From: Bordetella parapertussis
GTDB taxonomy: Bacteria > Pseudomonadota > Gammaproteobacteria > Burkholderiales > Burkholderiaceae_A
NCBI GenBank assembly: GCA_945901825.1
Contig: CAMDMC010000001.1
Coordinates: 186,001 to 250,000 of the forward strand
DNA length: 64,000 bases
Reading direction: 5' to 3'
Shown: positions 51,010 through 60,495 of the stretch, piece by piece
Numbering within the stretch: position 1 is the first letter of the stretch
Layout of the letters: every line of letters starts with the position of its first letter
Position numbers and translations under genes: made by a program
Notes under the pieces: generated by a model
Databases searched by the model: none
What the model was told of the DNA's origin: nothing
The model's input: the letters and a program-made list of their open reading frames with translations, nothing else

Positions 51010-52295
51010 TGAAGGGGCTAAAACTTAGCGCGCCTGTCTTGGCCATTGACGCCTCCGAGTCGGCGAGCCTTACGCTTGCCCTGCCTGATCGACCTTGGCA
51101 AGGGGTGTCAATCGATGTGGGCAAGGGTCGAGCCTCTGAACTTCTGGACGCATTGAATGCGGTTTTGCATGCTGAAGGTCTTCAGGCGAAGGATATTGGT
51201 TCCCTGGTTCTTTGTTCCGGACCGGGTTCATTTACTGGGCTGCGTATTGCGGCTGGCCTGGTTCAAGGTCTTGCCCGTGGACTGCAGCGCAGTGTTGCTG
51301 TTGTCTCAGCCTTCGAGGCCTATGCCCTTGCATGGCTTCTAGGGTCTTCGCGCCAGGCCTGGGTTGAACCGCCGCATGACCAGCCCGGTGGGGATGAGTC
51401 GAGGCAATGGGCAGGCCAGTCCGTGCACCGCTCGTCGGTGGACGTTTTATTGAATGCCCGACTCGGAGAGTTCTACAAGGCCCAGCTGCGATTCAACCCG
51501 CAGTTTTTTCAATACGAGTTTGTGGAGCCGCCTTTTATTGTTCAACAAGAGTTGCTCGGCGACGAGCAGTCTTTGGCTACTGAGGAGGCCGTTAATACTT
51601 CCCGTTCTACGCAACTTTTTGAGCCTTGCATTCGAGACTATTGGCTGCCCTTCGGTCTAAATGAAACAGCAGCTCAGCCGTCCTCACTTCAGACGCTTTC
51701 CTATTGGTCCTTGGCAGCGGCCGCCCTCTCGCACGACCCATCGCGCTTTGGACCGGTCGTGCATGCACAGCCGCTTTATGTGCGCGAGAAGGTTGCCCTG
51801 ACTCGTGAAGAGCGTCTTAAGGGCCCCACCATGGGCTTGCAGACCCTTAGTCCAGCAGACCTTGCCTCCGTGATGGTCATTGAGAATCAGTCTTATGAGG
51901 TACCCTGGACTTCGGGTAATTTCCGCGATGCCTTTGCCTCGGGCTATGAGCTGCTTAAGCTTGTCGACCAAGGGGTCATGGTTGGCTATTTGGTTTGCAT
52001 GCGTGTGCTCGACGAATGCCACCTTTTAAATTTCACCATTGCTCCTGCACGCCAACGACGTGGGGCAGGGCAGTTTATGCTTGACCAATTGGTTAAGAAA
52101 CTTTTTGCTGAGAAGGTGGGTGTCGTGATGCTTGAGGTTCGGCCATCAAACCAGGCCGCCATTCGACTTTATGAGCGCAACGGGTTTCAAAGGGTGGGAC
52201 TGCGCAAAGACTACTACCCAACACGCCATGGTGAGGCGGTACGTGAGGACGCCGTTTTGATGAACCGCAGTCTATTAAGTGGGAGTGCGTCGTAA
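51009..52295 (+). CDS. TsaB-RimI fusion (t6A synthesis and ribosomal S18 acetylation)
   Basis: This is a 428-residue protein of two units. Residues ~1-270 are TsaB, the partner of TsaD for tRNA threonylcarbamoyladenosine (AIDASESASLTLAL and LCSGPGSFTGLRIAAGLVQGLA). Residues ~275-425 are a GNAT acetyltransferase of the RimI type (MVIENQSYEVPWTSGNF, the acetyl-CoA loop ARQRRGAGQFML, LEVRPSNQAAIRLYERNGFQRVGLRKDYYP). The two genes are neighbours in many bacteria, and here the join is in one frame. The ATG overlaps the ispDF stop. Confidence 0.93.
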   Translation: MKGLKLSAPVLAIDASESASLTLALPDRPWQGVSIDVGKGRASELLDALNAVLHAEGLQAKDIGSLVLCSGPGSFTGLRIAAGLVQGLARGLQRSVAVVSAFEAYALAWLLGSSRQAWVEPPHDQPGGDESRQWAGQSVHRSSVDVLLNARLGEFYKAQLRFNPQFFQYEFVEPPFIVQQELLGDEQSLATEEAVNTSRSTQLFEPCIRDYWLPFGLNETAAQPSSLQTLSYWSLAAAALSHDPSRFGPVVHAQPLYVREKVALTREERLKGPTMGLQTLSPADLASVMVIENQSYEVPWTSGNFRDAFASGYELLKLVDQGVMVGYLVCMRVLDECHLLNFTIAPARQRRGAGQFMLDQLVKKLFAEKVGVVMLEVRPSNQAAIRLYERNGFQRVGLRKDYYPTRHGEAVREDAVLMNRSLLSGSAS

Positions 52296-52299
52296 AAGC

Positions 52300-52851
52300 A
52301 TGAGGGTTTATGGATACGCGGCCGAGATACTTGGCCTTTCACCTTATTGGCAGCGACGTCCTCGGCTGCAAAAGCTGATGGTCGTGTATGAGGCATTCGC
52401 AGCAGACGGGCAAGTGGTCGCGGTACCCGGGGCGGGCTTGTTGTCAACGTCTTGGGCTGCGGTTCACAGCTACTTTAGTCAATACCTTCAAGCCCGTGGC
52501 CGGCGCCAGAGCGCTCTGGGGCCTTTATTTTTCACCCTGGAGATTTGCGCGGCTAAAAACAATGAGGTCTTTGAGGCCCGTCTTCGAGAAGGCCTTACAG
52601 ACCCAAGTCTTATCGCTCTTCTTCTGGTCTGCTCCTCCGCAAGCAAGACAGGCCCGCTTGAGCAGGTGTTTGAACCGGCAAACCCCGCGCTCGTTGTTGA
52701 CCGAATTGCCTGCGACGACCCAGCTAATCCAGTTGCTGCCGCAACGCGCAGGCAGGTTTACTTAAGTCTGCTTAACAGCCTGCCTGCAAGCGCAGGTCCA
52801 AGCCAGGAAAACAGTAACTTGCCTTTGCCTCATTCAGGCGTACCTGTATGA
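52300..52851 (+). CDS. Unknown protein between tsaB-rimI and alr
   Basis: This is a 183-residue soluble protein starting MRVYGYAAEILGLSPYWQRRP that shows no motif I recognise. Many related bacteria carry a uracil-DNA glycosylase gene after rimI, but the motifs of that family are absent here. A moderately hydrophobic segment (LIALLLVCSSASKTG) is too short and too mixed for a membrane helix. It begins five bases after tsaB-rimI and its stop overlaps the alr start, so it is likely a real operon member. The GTG at 52279 is an alternative start. Confidence 0.65.
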   Translation: MRVYGYAAEILGLSPYWQRRPRLQKLMVVYEAFAADGQVVAVPGAGLLSTSWAAVHSYFSQYLQARGRRQSALGPLFFTLEICAAKNNEVFEARLREGLTDPSLIALLLVCSSASKTGPLEQVFEPANPALVVDRIACDDPANPVAAATRRQVYLSLLNSLPASAGPSQENSNLPLPHSGVPV

Positions 52852-54047
52852 GTTCCTTGTCTGATCGAGCCCAGCGCCCCATCCTGCTTGAGGTGAGCAC
52901 CGCAAGGATGCAGGCGAACCTTAAGGCGCTTCGTCGAATGCAGCCCAGTCAGAGCATCTGGGCGGTTGTTAAGGCCAGAGGCTATGGGCATGGCCTAGAT
53001 GCCGTGGTGCAAGGCTTTGAGGATGCTGATGGCCTTGCGTTACTTGAGCTCGAGGAACTTTTGCAGGTGCGCAGTCTTGGCTGGCGCAAGCCGGTGCTTC
53101 TTCTTGAGGGGCTCTTTGCCGAGGCAGGCCTTCAAGAGGCCGCGGAGTTTCAGGCCGATATTGTTGTTCATTGCAAGGACCAGCTTCAGTGGCTTCTTTC
53201 AAACTCTAAAAATGCACAGGGCTTTCAGCGGGCCTCAGGCCGTGTATGGATCAAGCTCAATACCGGCATGAACCGGCTTGGTTTTAATGCCTGTTCATCG
53301 TCCGCCTCAAATGCAGTGGAGACCATGGTCAACGACCTTGCAAAGTTAAGGAGCCTTCTAGGCTCGGGTCGGCTTGGGTTCATGATGCACTTTGCGCAGG
53401 CCGAGTCGCGCTCCGAAAGCTACCAGTCCCTTTCCCTCTTTCAAAAGGCCCTGACCTTGCTGGACCATAGGCCTGAGCTCGAGCCCATCAGTCTTGCGAA
53501 CTCTGCTGCAATTCTCTCGCAGCCGCTTGCCTGTTCAGGCTGGCTGCGCCCTGGCATTCTGTTGTACGGCTCAAGCCCTTTTCAGTGGCAGGTGTCTTCT
53601 GGCGACTCTCAGCAGAACTGGCCTTCCGTTCCTAAGGACATTCAACTCGCCTCCAGGTTAACCACACGCCTTTTGTCCATTCAAGAGCTCACTGTTGGCG
53701 ATCGTGTTGGCTACGGTCTTCGATACCAGGCAACAAGGCCGATGCGTATTGGTGTTGCAGCCATCGGTTATGCCGATGGCTATCCACGAACCGCGCCCGA
53801 CGGAACGCCCATGGTGATTCATGGCAGGCGTTGCCCCATTGTTGGACAGGTATCCATGGACCTCATTACGCTTGATCTCTCGCAGCAGCCCGAGGCAGCC
53901 GTAGGCAGCCTGGTGGAGGTCTGGAGCGATAACCTTGGCGTTGACGAGCTTGCGGCAGGCCTTGGCACCCTGGGCTACGAGCTGCTCACCTGTCTAACCC
54001 CGCGGGTTTCCCGCAGACTTGTTGACGGCTTAAGCGTCGCGCCCTAA
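52848..54047 (+). CDS. alr: Alanine racemase
   Basis: This is a 399-residue PLP-dependent alanine racemase that provides D-alanine for peptidoglycan. The PLP-binding lysine is Lys42 in WAVVKARGYGHG (most homologues have KANAYGHG, so Arg and Gly replace Asn and Ala). Other landmarks are VWIKLNTGMNRLGF, GVAAIGYADGYPR and GQVSMDLITLDL. It overlaps the preceding unknown gene by four bases and is followed four bases later by radA. Confidence 0.95.
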   Translation: MSSLSDRAQRPILLEVSTARMQANLKALRRMQPSQSIWAVVKARGYGHGLDAVVQGFEDADGLALLELEELLQVRSLGWRKPVLLLEGLFAEAGLQEAAEFQADIVVHCKDQLQWLLSNSKNAQGFQRASGRVWIKLNTGMNRLGFNACSSSASNAVETMVNDLAKLRSLLGSGRLGFMMHFAQAESRSESYQSLSLFQKALTLLDHRPELEPISLANSAAILSQPLACSGWLRPGILLYGSSPFQWQVSSGDSQQNWPSVPKDIQLASRLTTRLLSIQELTVGDRVGYGLRYQATRPMRIGVAAIGYADGYPRTAPDGTPMVIHGRRCPIVGQVSMDLITLDLSQQPEAAVGSLVEVWSDNLGVDELAAGLGTLGYELLTCLTPRVSRRLVDGLSVAP

Positions 54048-54051
54048 GCCA

Positions 54052-55482
54052 ATGGCAAAAGACCGACTAAGTTTTGTCTGTGAGGCCTGCGGGCAAGGCT
54101 ATAGCAAGTGGCAAGGGCAGTGCACCGAATGCAGTGCATGGAATACCCTGGCGCCGGGCCAGCGGCACGACTTAACAGAGGCCCCAACAGCGGCTGCAGG
54201 TGCGCGCGCCGGACGTATGGCAAGCCTGGCGCCTGCCTCTAGCCTACAGGCCTTGTCCGACATTGCCTTTGAGGACATGCAACGACAGCCGACGGGCATT
54301 GACGAGTTTGATCGTGTTCTGGGGGGGGGTCTTGTTCCTGGCGCAGTGGTTCTGCTGGGAGGTGACCCGGGCATTGGAAAGTCAACGCTCTTGCTGCAGG
54401 CCATGGCCTCTATTCTTAAGGTCTCCGCGCAACAGTCTGTGCTTTATGTTTCGGGCGAGGAGTCTGCAGGCCAGCTTGCAATGCGCGCGCGGCGGCTTGG
54501 GTTTGACGGTCCCGAAAGCCAACAGCTTAAGGTTCTCTCGGAGACCTCGCTTGAAAAGGTCTTGCAGGCCATTGAACTGGCACAGCCCAATGTACTGGTT
54601 GCTGACTCCATTCAGACGCTCTACACCGAAATGGCCTCGGGCGCGCCAGGTTCGGTCTCTCAGGTTCGCGAGGTGGGCTATCAGTTGACACAGTGGGCAA
54701 AGCGCACTGGGAACGCTGTTTTCATTGTCGGTCATGTCACCAAGGAGGGTGCCCTTGCGGGACCGCGCCTACTGGAGCACATGGTCGACACTGTGCTTTA
54801 TTTCGAGGGGGATGCGCAGGCCAGCTTTCGGGTTGTTCGTGCCGTCAAGAACCGTTTCGGTACGGTGAACGAGCTCGGTGTCTTTGCCATGACCGAGCGC
54901 GGCCTCAAGGCCGTAACCAACCCTTCGGCCATGTTTTTGTCGGAGGCCCAGCTTTCGGGGGCGGATACGGGCAGAGTGCATGAGCCTGTTTCGGGCACCT
55001 GCGTCACCGTCTCCCTAGAAGGCAGTCGCCCCTTGCTTGTGGAACTTCAGGCGCTTGTCGATGACAGCCAGGTCCCCAACCCAAGGCGGCTGGCTGTTGG
55101 CTTTGACGGTCAGAGGCTTGCCATGCTGCTGGCCATTCTTCATCGCCATGCTGGCATTGCCTGTTTTGATCAGGATGTCTTTGTGAATGCCGTGGGCGGC
55201 GTTCGCATTCAAGAGACGGCGGCCGACCTGGCTATTTTGGTTGCCGTGGTGTCGTCCCTGCGTAACCGGCCTTTTGCCAAGGGCTGCGTGGTCTTTGGAG
55301 AGGTTGGTCTTACCGGTGAGGTAAGGCCTGCAGCCCGCGGGCTCGATCGTCTTAAGGAGGTGGCAAGGCTTGGGTTTAACCGTGCCATTGTGCCGGCTGC
55401 CAATGCTCCGAAAACAGGTATCAAGGGCATCGAAATCATTGGTGTAAGGCGGCTCTCCGAGGCGCTTGCCCATATAAGCTAG
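54052..55482 (+). CDS. radA: DNA repair protein RadA (Sms)
   Basis: This is a 476-residue RecA-like branch-migration helicase. The N-terminal zinc motif is C-x2-C...C-x2-C (CEACGQGYSKWQGQCTEC). Walker A is GGDPGIGKSTLLLQ, the RadA-specific KNRFG motif is present, and the C-terminal ~140 residues are a Lon-protease-like domain (FVNAVGGVRIQETAADLAIL, FGEVGLTGEVRPA). It lies four bases after alr. Confidence 0.96.
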   Translation: MAKDRLSFVCEACGQGYSKWQGQCTECSAWNTLAPGQRHDLTEAPTAAAGARAGRMASLAPASSLQALSDIAFEDMQRQPTGIDEFDRVLGGGLVPGAVVLLGGDPGIGKSTLLLQAMASILKVSAQQSVLYVSGEESAGQLAMRARRLGFDGPESQQLKVLSETSLEKVLQAIELAQPNVLVADSIQTLYTEMASGAPGSVSQVREVGYQLTQWAKRTGNAVFIVGHVTKEGALAGPRLLEHMVDTVLYFEGDAQASFRVVRAVKNRFGTVNELGVFAMTERGLKAVTNPSAMFLSEAQLSGADTGRVHEPVSGTCVTVSLEGSRPLLVELQALVDDSQVPNPRRLAVGFDGQRLAMLLAILHRHAGIACFDQDVFVNAVGGVRIQETAADLAILVAVVSSLRNRPFAKGCVVFGEVGLTGEVRPAARGLDRLKEVARLGFNRAIVPAANAPKTGIKGIEIIGVRRLSEALAHIS

Positions 55483-55547
55483 GCGCGCAGCAGCAGCCGT
55501 CTCTTAGAGATGGACGCAGGGTTACGTAACTGTGTTTGAGAACCACG

Positions 55548-57032
55548 TTATACAAGGCCCAGGTGTTGATGAACGCGTCTTGCGCTCGCCTGGCCCGAGC
55601 GAACCGCTGCCTCAATGCAGGCAGGATAGCCATAGGTAAGGTCATCGGCTGCACGGTAAAGCCCAGAAACCCCTGTAAGCGAGGCATCGTCCAAGTCGGT
55701 CGGTGCATAGCCCGCCGCATCAGTGAAGGTAGCCGTACAGGCCCAGGTGGCTCGTGGGTCATCGGTGAACCGGTAGGGTAGGGCCTTTAAATTGTCGATG
55801 CCCAGTGGTCTGAGGTAGTGCTCTGCCGCCCGCCAGAGTGAATCAGCAACCACCGATCGATCGTCCTGCGAGCAAAGCCCACTTGCCACCATTGAGACCA
55901 CCTGTGAGCCATTTTCAGAGGGGCTACGGGCAAGGCCAACATGGGTTCGGTCACCGAGCCCGGGCAGGCTGCAAAGCCACTGGGTGGCGGGTCCAAGCAA
56001 GGCGGCCTGGGCTTGATTTAAATGAATGTAGAGCGTCATGACACCACGCCAGTCCAGTGACCGTGCGCGCCCAATGGCAGGGGTCTCTTGCAGGCCGCTT
56101 TGACGCCAGAGCCGATCTGCTTCGTAGGCGGGCGTTGCCAGCACCACCGCGTCAAAGGTCTGGTCCTTCAGGCCAAAGGTGAGCGACTTGTCTTGGCTGG
56201 AAGGATGCACCTGCAGCTGCCATCTGCTTGGGCCAGAGCTAGAACCAGGGCTTGCGGGGGTACTGGGCCTAAGGGCTGCGATACGACAACGAGAAACGAC
56301 CCTGGTCTGTCTGGTCTCGAGCCATCGCAAAAGAGGCTCAATGGCATTCTGGCTAAGGTCTGCCTTGGGGTGCCAACAGTTGGTTGAGCCTGCTGGGCCC
56401 GTGAGGCTGTCCTTGATGACCCGCAGGCAGATCGAGGCACTTGCCTGCCTCCAGTCGGTGTTTAGGGCGCCCTCAATAAGAGGCCGCCAGAACTGCAGGC
56501 GCACCCTCTCGGGCATGGCAAGCTGGCTTAGCCAGTGAAATACCGTGCCCGTGGCCTGCCAGTTCGACTGAATGGCATGACGCAGCAGGTTGGCAAGCGA
56601 CAGCCTGCTAAGAAGGCTCCAGGGCTGCGCAAGTCTTCGGTCGGTAAGAGGGGGAAAGCTCTGACCCAAGAAACGCCAGGGCCAGGCCTGCGGCGGGATA
56701 CGCAGAAGCGCATAGCCTGTGGCTTGGTCGGGCGTGTAAGCGGCCCAGTGCAAGGCGGAGTCTGACCATGCCTGGTCAAGCGGAACGCCAACAGTCCGAA
56801 GAAGCTTCCAGGTCTGGCTGTAGGCCCCGATAAGAAGATGCTGGCCATTGTCGATGGGGGTTTCACCCAGCGATGTCTCCCAGCGAATGCCGCGGGCCCT
56901 TCCACCCGCATGCGGGCTTGCCTCAAAGAGCCATATTTCAGCGGGCTCACGGGCCTGCTGGCAGGCTTCGGTTAAACCATGTGCGCAGGCAAGACCCGCC
57001 CATCCGCCTCCAATAATGGCCACTCTTTTCAT
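55548..57032 (-). CDS. hpnE: HpnE: FAD-dependent hydroxysqualene dehydrogenase-type amine oxidoreductase
   Basis: This is a 494-residue FAD protein of the phytoene-desaturase/amine-oxidase superfamily that converts the hydroxysqualene made by HpnD and HpnC to squalene in hopanoid synthesis. A dinucleotide-binding motif VAIIGGGWAGLACAHGL starts the protein. The C-terminal FAD motif lies around SGLYRAADDLTYGYPACIEAAVRSG. I take the ATG at 57032, so that the GxGxxG fold is at the N-terminus. The frame opens at 57107 inside hpnD. The order hpnC-hpnD-hpnE fits the three-enzyme squalene route. Confidence 0.92.
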   Translation of the reverse strand: MKRVAIIGGGWAGLACAHGLTEACQQAREPAEIWLFEASPHAGGRARGIRWETSLGETPIDNGQHLLIGAYSQTWKLLRTVGVPLDQAWSDSALHWAAYTPDQATGYALLRIPPQAWPWRFLGQSFPPLTDRRLAQPWSLLSRLSLANLLRHAIQSNWQATGTVFHWLSQLAMPERVRLQFWRPLIEGALNTDWRQASASICLRVIKDSLTGPAGSTNCWHPKADLSQNAIEPLLRWLETRQTRVVSRCRIAALRPSTPASPGSSSGPSRWQLQVHPSSQDKSLTFGLKDQTFDAVVLATPAYEADRLWRQSGLQETPAIGRARSLDWRGVMTLYIHLNQAQAALLGPATQWLCSLPGLGDRTHVGLARSPSENGSQVVSMVASGLCSQDDRSVVADSLWRAAEHYLRPLGIDNLKALPYRFTDDPRATWACTATFTDAAGYAPTDLDDASLTGVSGLYRAADDLTYGYPACIEAAVRSGQASARRVHQHLGLV

Positions 57033-57064
57033 TGCGCGAGGGACCAGGGCATTCTGCGAGGCAC

Positions 57065-57931
57065 CTAGCGCGGCATACGGCCAAGCGCAGCCAAGAGAGC
57101 AACCCAAAGCTTGCGCAAGGGGCCAAGTCGTACGCGTTGATTCAACACGTCGTAGTCAAGGCTAGCAATACTGCGAAGGAGATCGCGATAGATTGCGGTC
57201 ATGACAAGCCCGGGTCGTTGGGCCCGTCGTTCTTGGGTGGGTAAGCTTGCAAGCGCCCGGTCGTAGGCCTGTTCGGCGAGCTGATGAAGCTCGCCAAGCA
57301 CGCGGCGCAGCTCTGGGCTGTCTTCCAGGTTGAGAATGGAACCGGGCTTAGCCCCTTGGGCTTCAAGCATGCTGGTTGGAAGGTAGATTCGCGCACGTCG
57401 GGCATCTTCGCCGATGTCACGCAGGATGTTGGTGTACTGAAAGGCAAGTCCAAGCTCGCTTGCATAAACGAGGGTCTGGTCGGAGCAGACCCCAAAAATA
57501 CGCACCGAGAGCCGCCCCACCGCACCCGCAACCCGATCGCAATAAAGGTTCAGCTCATCAAGGCTTTGAAAGGCGGTGTGAGGAAGATCCATGCCAACGC
57601 CATCCAAGACAGCCTCGAAGTCGACCAGGGGAAGGGCGTAGGTTTTAATTGGGCCCTTAAGGGCAAGGCTTATGGGGTGTTGCGCGGTGGAAGGGTCTTT
57701 CGGGGTGCCAACTTCTGCAAAAAGTCGATGGATTTCCTCACGCCACCAGGCCAGCTTGACCCGGGCCAGGGCAGGGTCTGCGATTTCATCGGCAATGTCG
57801 TCCACTTCACGGCAAAAGGCATACAAGGCTTCCATGGCCTGCCTGCGAGCCGGAGGTAAAAGTCGGAACGACAAGGTGAAGCTTGAGCCCGCCTTGGCCG
57901 TAATCTGGCGACAGAAGGCTTCGGGAGTCAT
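57065..57931 (-). CDS. hpnD: HpnD: presqualene diphosphate synthase
   Basis: This is a 288-residue trans-isoprenyl diphosphate synthase-like enzyme that couples two farnesyl diphosphates. The two aspartate-rich motifs are AFCREVDDIADE and YTNILRDIGEDARRARIYLP. The start is the ATG at 57931, which overlaps the hpnC stop in an ATGA arrangement. A longer frame begins nine codons earlier. Hopanoids made by this pathway rigidify membranes, and the cyclase gene itself is outside the window. Confidence 0.93.
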   Translation of the reverse strand: MTPEAFCRQITAKAGSSFTLSFRLLPPARRQAMEALYAFCREVDDIADEIADPALARVKLAWWREEIHRLFAEVGTPKDPSTAQHPISLALKGPIKTYALPLVDFEAVLDGVGMDLPHTAFQSLDELNLYCDRVAGAVGRLSVRIFGVCSDQTLVYASELGLAFQYTNILRDIGEDARRARIYLPTSMLEAQGAKPGSILNLEDSPELRRVLGELHQLAEQAYDRALASLPTQERRAQRPGLVMTAIYRDLLRSIASLDYDVLNQRVRLGPLRKLWVALLAALGRMPR

Positions 57932-58974
57932 CGATCGTCGGGCTGCGTAAGGCGCCAAAAGTGGACAGGAAGCCTATTCATAAGGCTTAAAAAAAGCCAG
58001 GCGCGTGAGAGGCGAATGGATCGACGCCAGGCCATGCCAGGGTTTCGCAGCAGGCGCTTGGCAATGGTCTGGCCGCCCTCGAGAATCAGGGTAATTTCAA
58101 GCGCAAGCCGAAGCCCGTGAGGGCGAACGTTTTTGTAGAGGTGCCTGGGAAGATTCTCGCCACGGGCAAGCTGATTACTTCCACGAATAACAAGGGATCG
58201 GGCAATGGCCAACCGTTCTTCCGAAGAAAGCGCCTCCACGCCAAGCAGTTCGCCCCTGCGTTGCCCGGCCCCAGTGGCGTTGCACTCAGACGTCCAGGTC
58301 AGTGCGGCGGGCCAGTCTGATTTTGGCAGCGTTGGCCGGTGTCGCCCCATGTCCTGATGAAGGTCTTGTCCAAAATTAACAAGCTGAAGACCCGCACAGA
58401 TGCTGTCACTTGCGAAGAACATCTGGTCACGCATGCCGCTGTCGACCTGCCTGGGAGCGGGGTCCTCAGGCGAGGAGTGAAGGCCAAATAATCCAAGAAG
58501 AATGCGGCCCACAGGAATGGCCGAGTACTGGCAGTAGGTCAAAACGTCAGGCCAGGTCTCAAAGGGCTCAAACTGAGCATCGTAGTCAAAGGCTTTGAGC
58601 AGCTGCAGTCCCCAGTCGGCATTCAAGCCATGGGCCGAAAGCTGAGTCCTGGCCTGCCTGCCTATGGCTTCAAATTCCAAAATCGCCTCATCTGACCAGC
58701 CTTTCTGGTCTGGCTCGCGGGGTAAGCCTTCTTGGTTAGGGGCCTGATCCTGAGAATCGCTAAGGCCTCGGCGCAGGGCGGCAAGGCCTGCAAGTCGTTG
58801 GTTGATCGTGAGGTCCCCTTCATCTGCCAGGTCATCGCCCGTGCGGGCTAGCCGGTAGATCGAAACCACCGCCGGGCGCACAGCCGCGGGCAGGAGCCAG
58901 GAGGCCACTGGAAAGTTTTCGTAATGCCCCCCCGCATGGAAGGCCTTGACAAGACCTTGGTCGAGTTGGCGCAT
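57928..58974 (-). CDS. hpnC: HpnC: hydroxysqualene synthase
   Basis: This is a 348-residue protein of the squalene/phytoene synthase family. With HpnD it makes hydroxysqualene. The first aspartate motif is YRLARTGDDLADEGD, and the second region contains ICAGLQLVNFGQDLHQDMGRHR. It is rather long for HpnC because of a charged insertion around residues 80-110 (SQDQAPNQEGLPREPDQKG). It is the first gene of the minus-strand hopanoid set. Its start at 58974 lies 91 bases from the divergent tRNA gene. Confidence 0.92.
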   Translation of the reverse strand: MRQLDQGLVKAFHAGGHYENFPVASWLLPAAVRPAVVSIYRLARTGDDLADEGDLTINQRLAGLAALRRGLSDSQDQAPNQEGLPREPDQKGWSDEAILEFEAIGRQARTQLSAHGLNADWGLQLLKAFDYDAQFEPFETWPDVLTYCQYSAIPVGRILLGLFGLHSSPEDPAPRQVDSGMRDQMFFASDSICAGLQLVNFGQDLHQDMGRHRPTLPKSDWPAALTWTSECNATGAGQRRGELLGVEALSSEERLAIARSLVIRGSNQLARGENLPRHLYKNVRPHGLRLALEITLILEGGQTIAKRLLRNPGMAWRRSIRLSRAWLFLSLMNRLPVHFWRLTQPDDR

Positions 58975-59065
58975 GGGCCTAATTGTAGACGCGGCTTCTG
59001 CCTATTCCAGGTCATCGGGTCTGGGTTGAGGCCTTGTCTTAAGTACAATGGACGAGGTTTAAAGC

Positions 59066-59150
59066 GCGAAGGTGGCGAAATTGGTAGACGCACCAGGTTT
59101 AGGTCCTGACGCCGCAAGGTGTGCGGGTTCGAGTCCCGCCCTTCGCACCA
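59066..59150 (+). tRNA. tRNA-Leu (anticodon UAG)
   Basis: An 85-base sequence starts GCGAAGGTGGCG and ends CCTTCGCACCA with encoded CCA. The acceptor stem GCGAAGG pairs with CCTTCGC. The anticodon loop reads around CAGGTTTAGGTCCTG, giving TAG (UAG). A long variable arm and a perfect T-arm (GGGTTCGAGTCCC) confirm a leucine tRNA. It precedes tig, an arrangement common in betaproteobacteria. Confidence 0.97.
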
Positions 59151-59178
59151 TCTAATTACGAACAGATTGGCTGTACTT

Positions 59179-60495
59179 ATGACAACAGAGACAACCGTGG
59201 CCTCGAGTCTCGAGCGCCGTATTACCCTTCACCTCTCCTCTGAAGATATCGAGCAGGCGACCATGCGTCAGCTTCAACAAATGGGTCGCAAGGCCAAGCT
59301 TCCCGGCTTTCGGCCCGGGAAGATTCCTTTAAAGGTTCTTGAGAAGTCGTTTGGAGCCCAGGCCCGATCCGAGGCTTTGGGCGATGCGCTTTCAAAGGTC
59401 TATGCGGAGCAGTTGGCAGCCCAGAAAATCAGGCCAGCAGGTCCTCCTAAAATTGCTCCCTTGAACCAAGACGGTGCCGATCCCGCCGCTCAGGCACTTG
59501 ATTTCGAGGCCACGATCGAGGTCTATCCCGAGGTCCCCATTCCGGACCGGTCAAGTCTTTCGGTGGTGCGCACCGTCTGCGAGGTGACCGAGGCCGACCT
59601 CGACAAGACCATGCAGACGCTGCAAAAGCAGCGCGTTGTCTACACAAAGGCTGACCGTGCAGCGCAGGTTGACGACCAGGTTCTTATTGATTTTGAAGGC
59701 CGGTTGGATGGTGAAGTCTTTGAAGGGGGCAAGGCTGAGGGCTTCGAGTTTGTTGTTGGTAACGGAAGCATGCTTACAGACTTTGACCAGGCCGTGCGTG
59801 CAATGGCAGCAGGCGACACAAAGACCTTCACCGTTCAGTTCCCCGAGAATTACCATGCAACGAATCTTGCCGGCAAAGCCGCGGAGTTCACGGTAACCCT
59901 GCACGAGACACGCAAGCCCGAACTTCCCGCACTCGATGATGAATTTGCCAAGGCCTTTGGTGTTGGTGATGGGGGTCTTGCAAAGCTACGCCAAGACGTT
60001 GAGAAGAACCTGCGTCGCGAGGTGGCTACGCGCTGCAAGAATAAAACCAAGCGCTCGGTTATGGATGCACTTGTTGAGCAGGCCGGTTTTGACCTGCCCA
60101 CAGCCCTTGTTCAGGCAGAAAGCGAGCGCATGTCGGACGAAATGCGCCAACAAATGGCAAGCCGCGGTATGAAGGTTGACCAGGCCCCTCTGCCGCCCGA
60201 CCTCTTTAAGAACCAAGCAGCCAAGCGCGTGCGGCTTGGGCTTTTGGTGGGCGAGATTGTTTCGAAGGAAAAGCTCAACCCAACCGAAGAGGCGATTCGT
60301 GACATGCTCGGTGAGATGGCCCAGGCCTACGAGAACCCAGAAGAATTCATTCAATGGTCCATGGCGAACAAAGAGCGCCGCTCCGAGGCTCAGTCGGTCG
60401 TGCTCGAAGACAACGTCGTGAACTGGGTTCTGCAAGAAGCTAAGGTTGAAGACAAATCCGTCGATGTTGAGTCGTTAATTAAGGAAACCGAATAA
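59179..60495 (+). CDS. tig: Trigger factor
   Basis: This is the 438-residue ribosome-associated chaperone and peptidyl-prolyl isomerase. The ribosome-binding signature GFRPGKIP lies in the N-terminal domain ([19 protein letters not shown]). The FKBP-like domain around residues 150-240 contains [36 protein letters not shown], and a helical C-terminal arm follows. The start is the ATG at 59179, since the frame runs back into the tRNA gene. Its stop overlaps the clpP ATG. Confidence 0.96.
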   Translation: MTTETTVASSLERRITLHLSSEDIEQATMRQLQQMGRKAKLPGFRPGKIPLKVLEKSFGAQARSEALGDALSKVYAEQLAAQKIRPAGPPKIAPLNQDGADPAAQALDFEATIEVYPEVPIPDRSSLSVVRTVCEVTEADLDKTMQTLQKQRVVYTKADRAAQVDDQVLIDFEGRLDGEVFEGGKAEGFEFVVGNGSMLTDFDQAVRAMAAGDTKTFTVQFPENYHATNLAGKAAEFTVTLHETRKPELPALDDEFAKAFGVGDGGLAKLRQDVEKNLRREVATRCKNKTKRSVMDALVEQAGFDLPTALVQAESERMSDEMRQQMASRGMKVDQAPLPPDLFKNQAAKRVRLGLLVGEIVSKEKLNPTEEAIRDMLGEMAQAYENPEEFIQWSMANKERRSEAQSVVLEDNVVNWVLQEAKVEDKSVDVESLIKETE

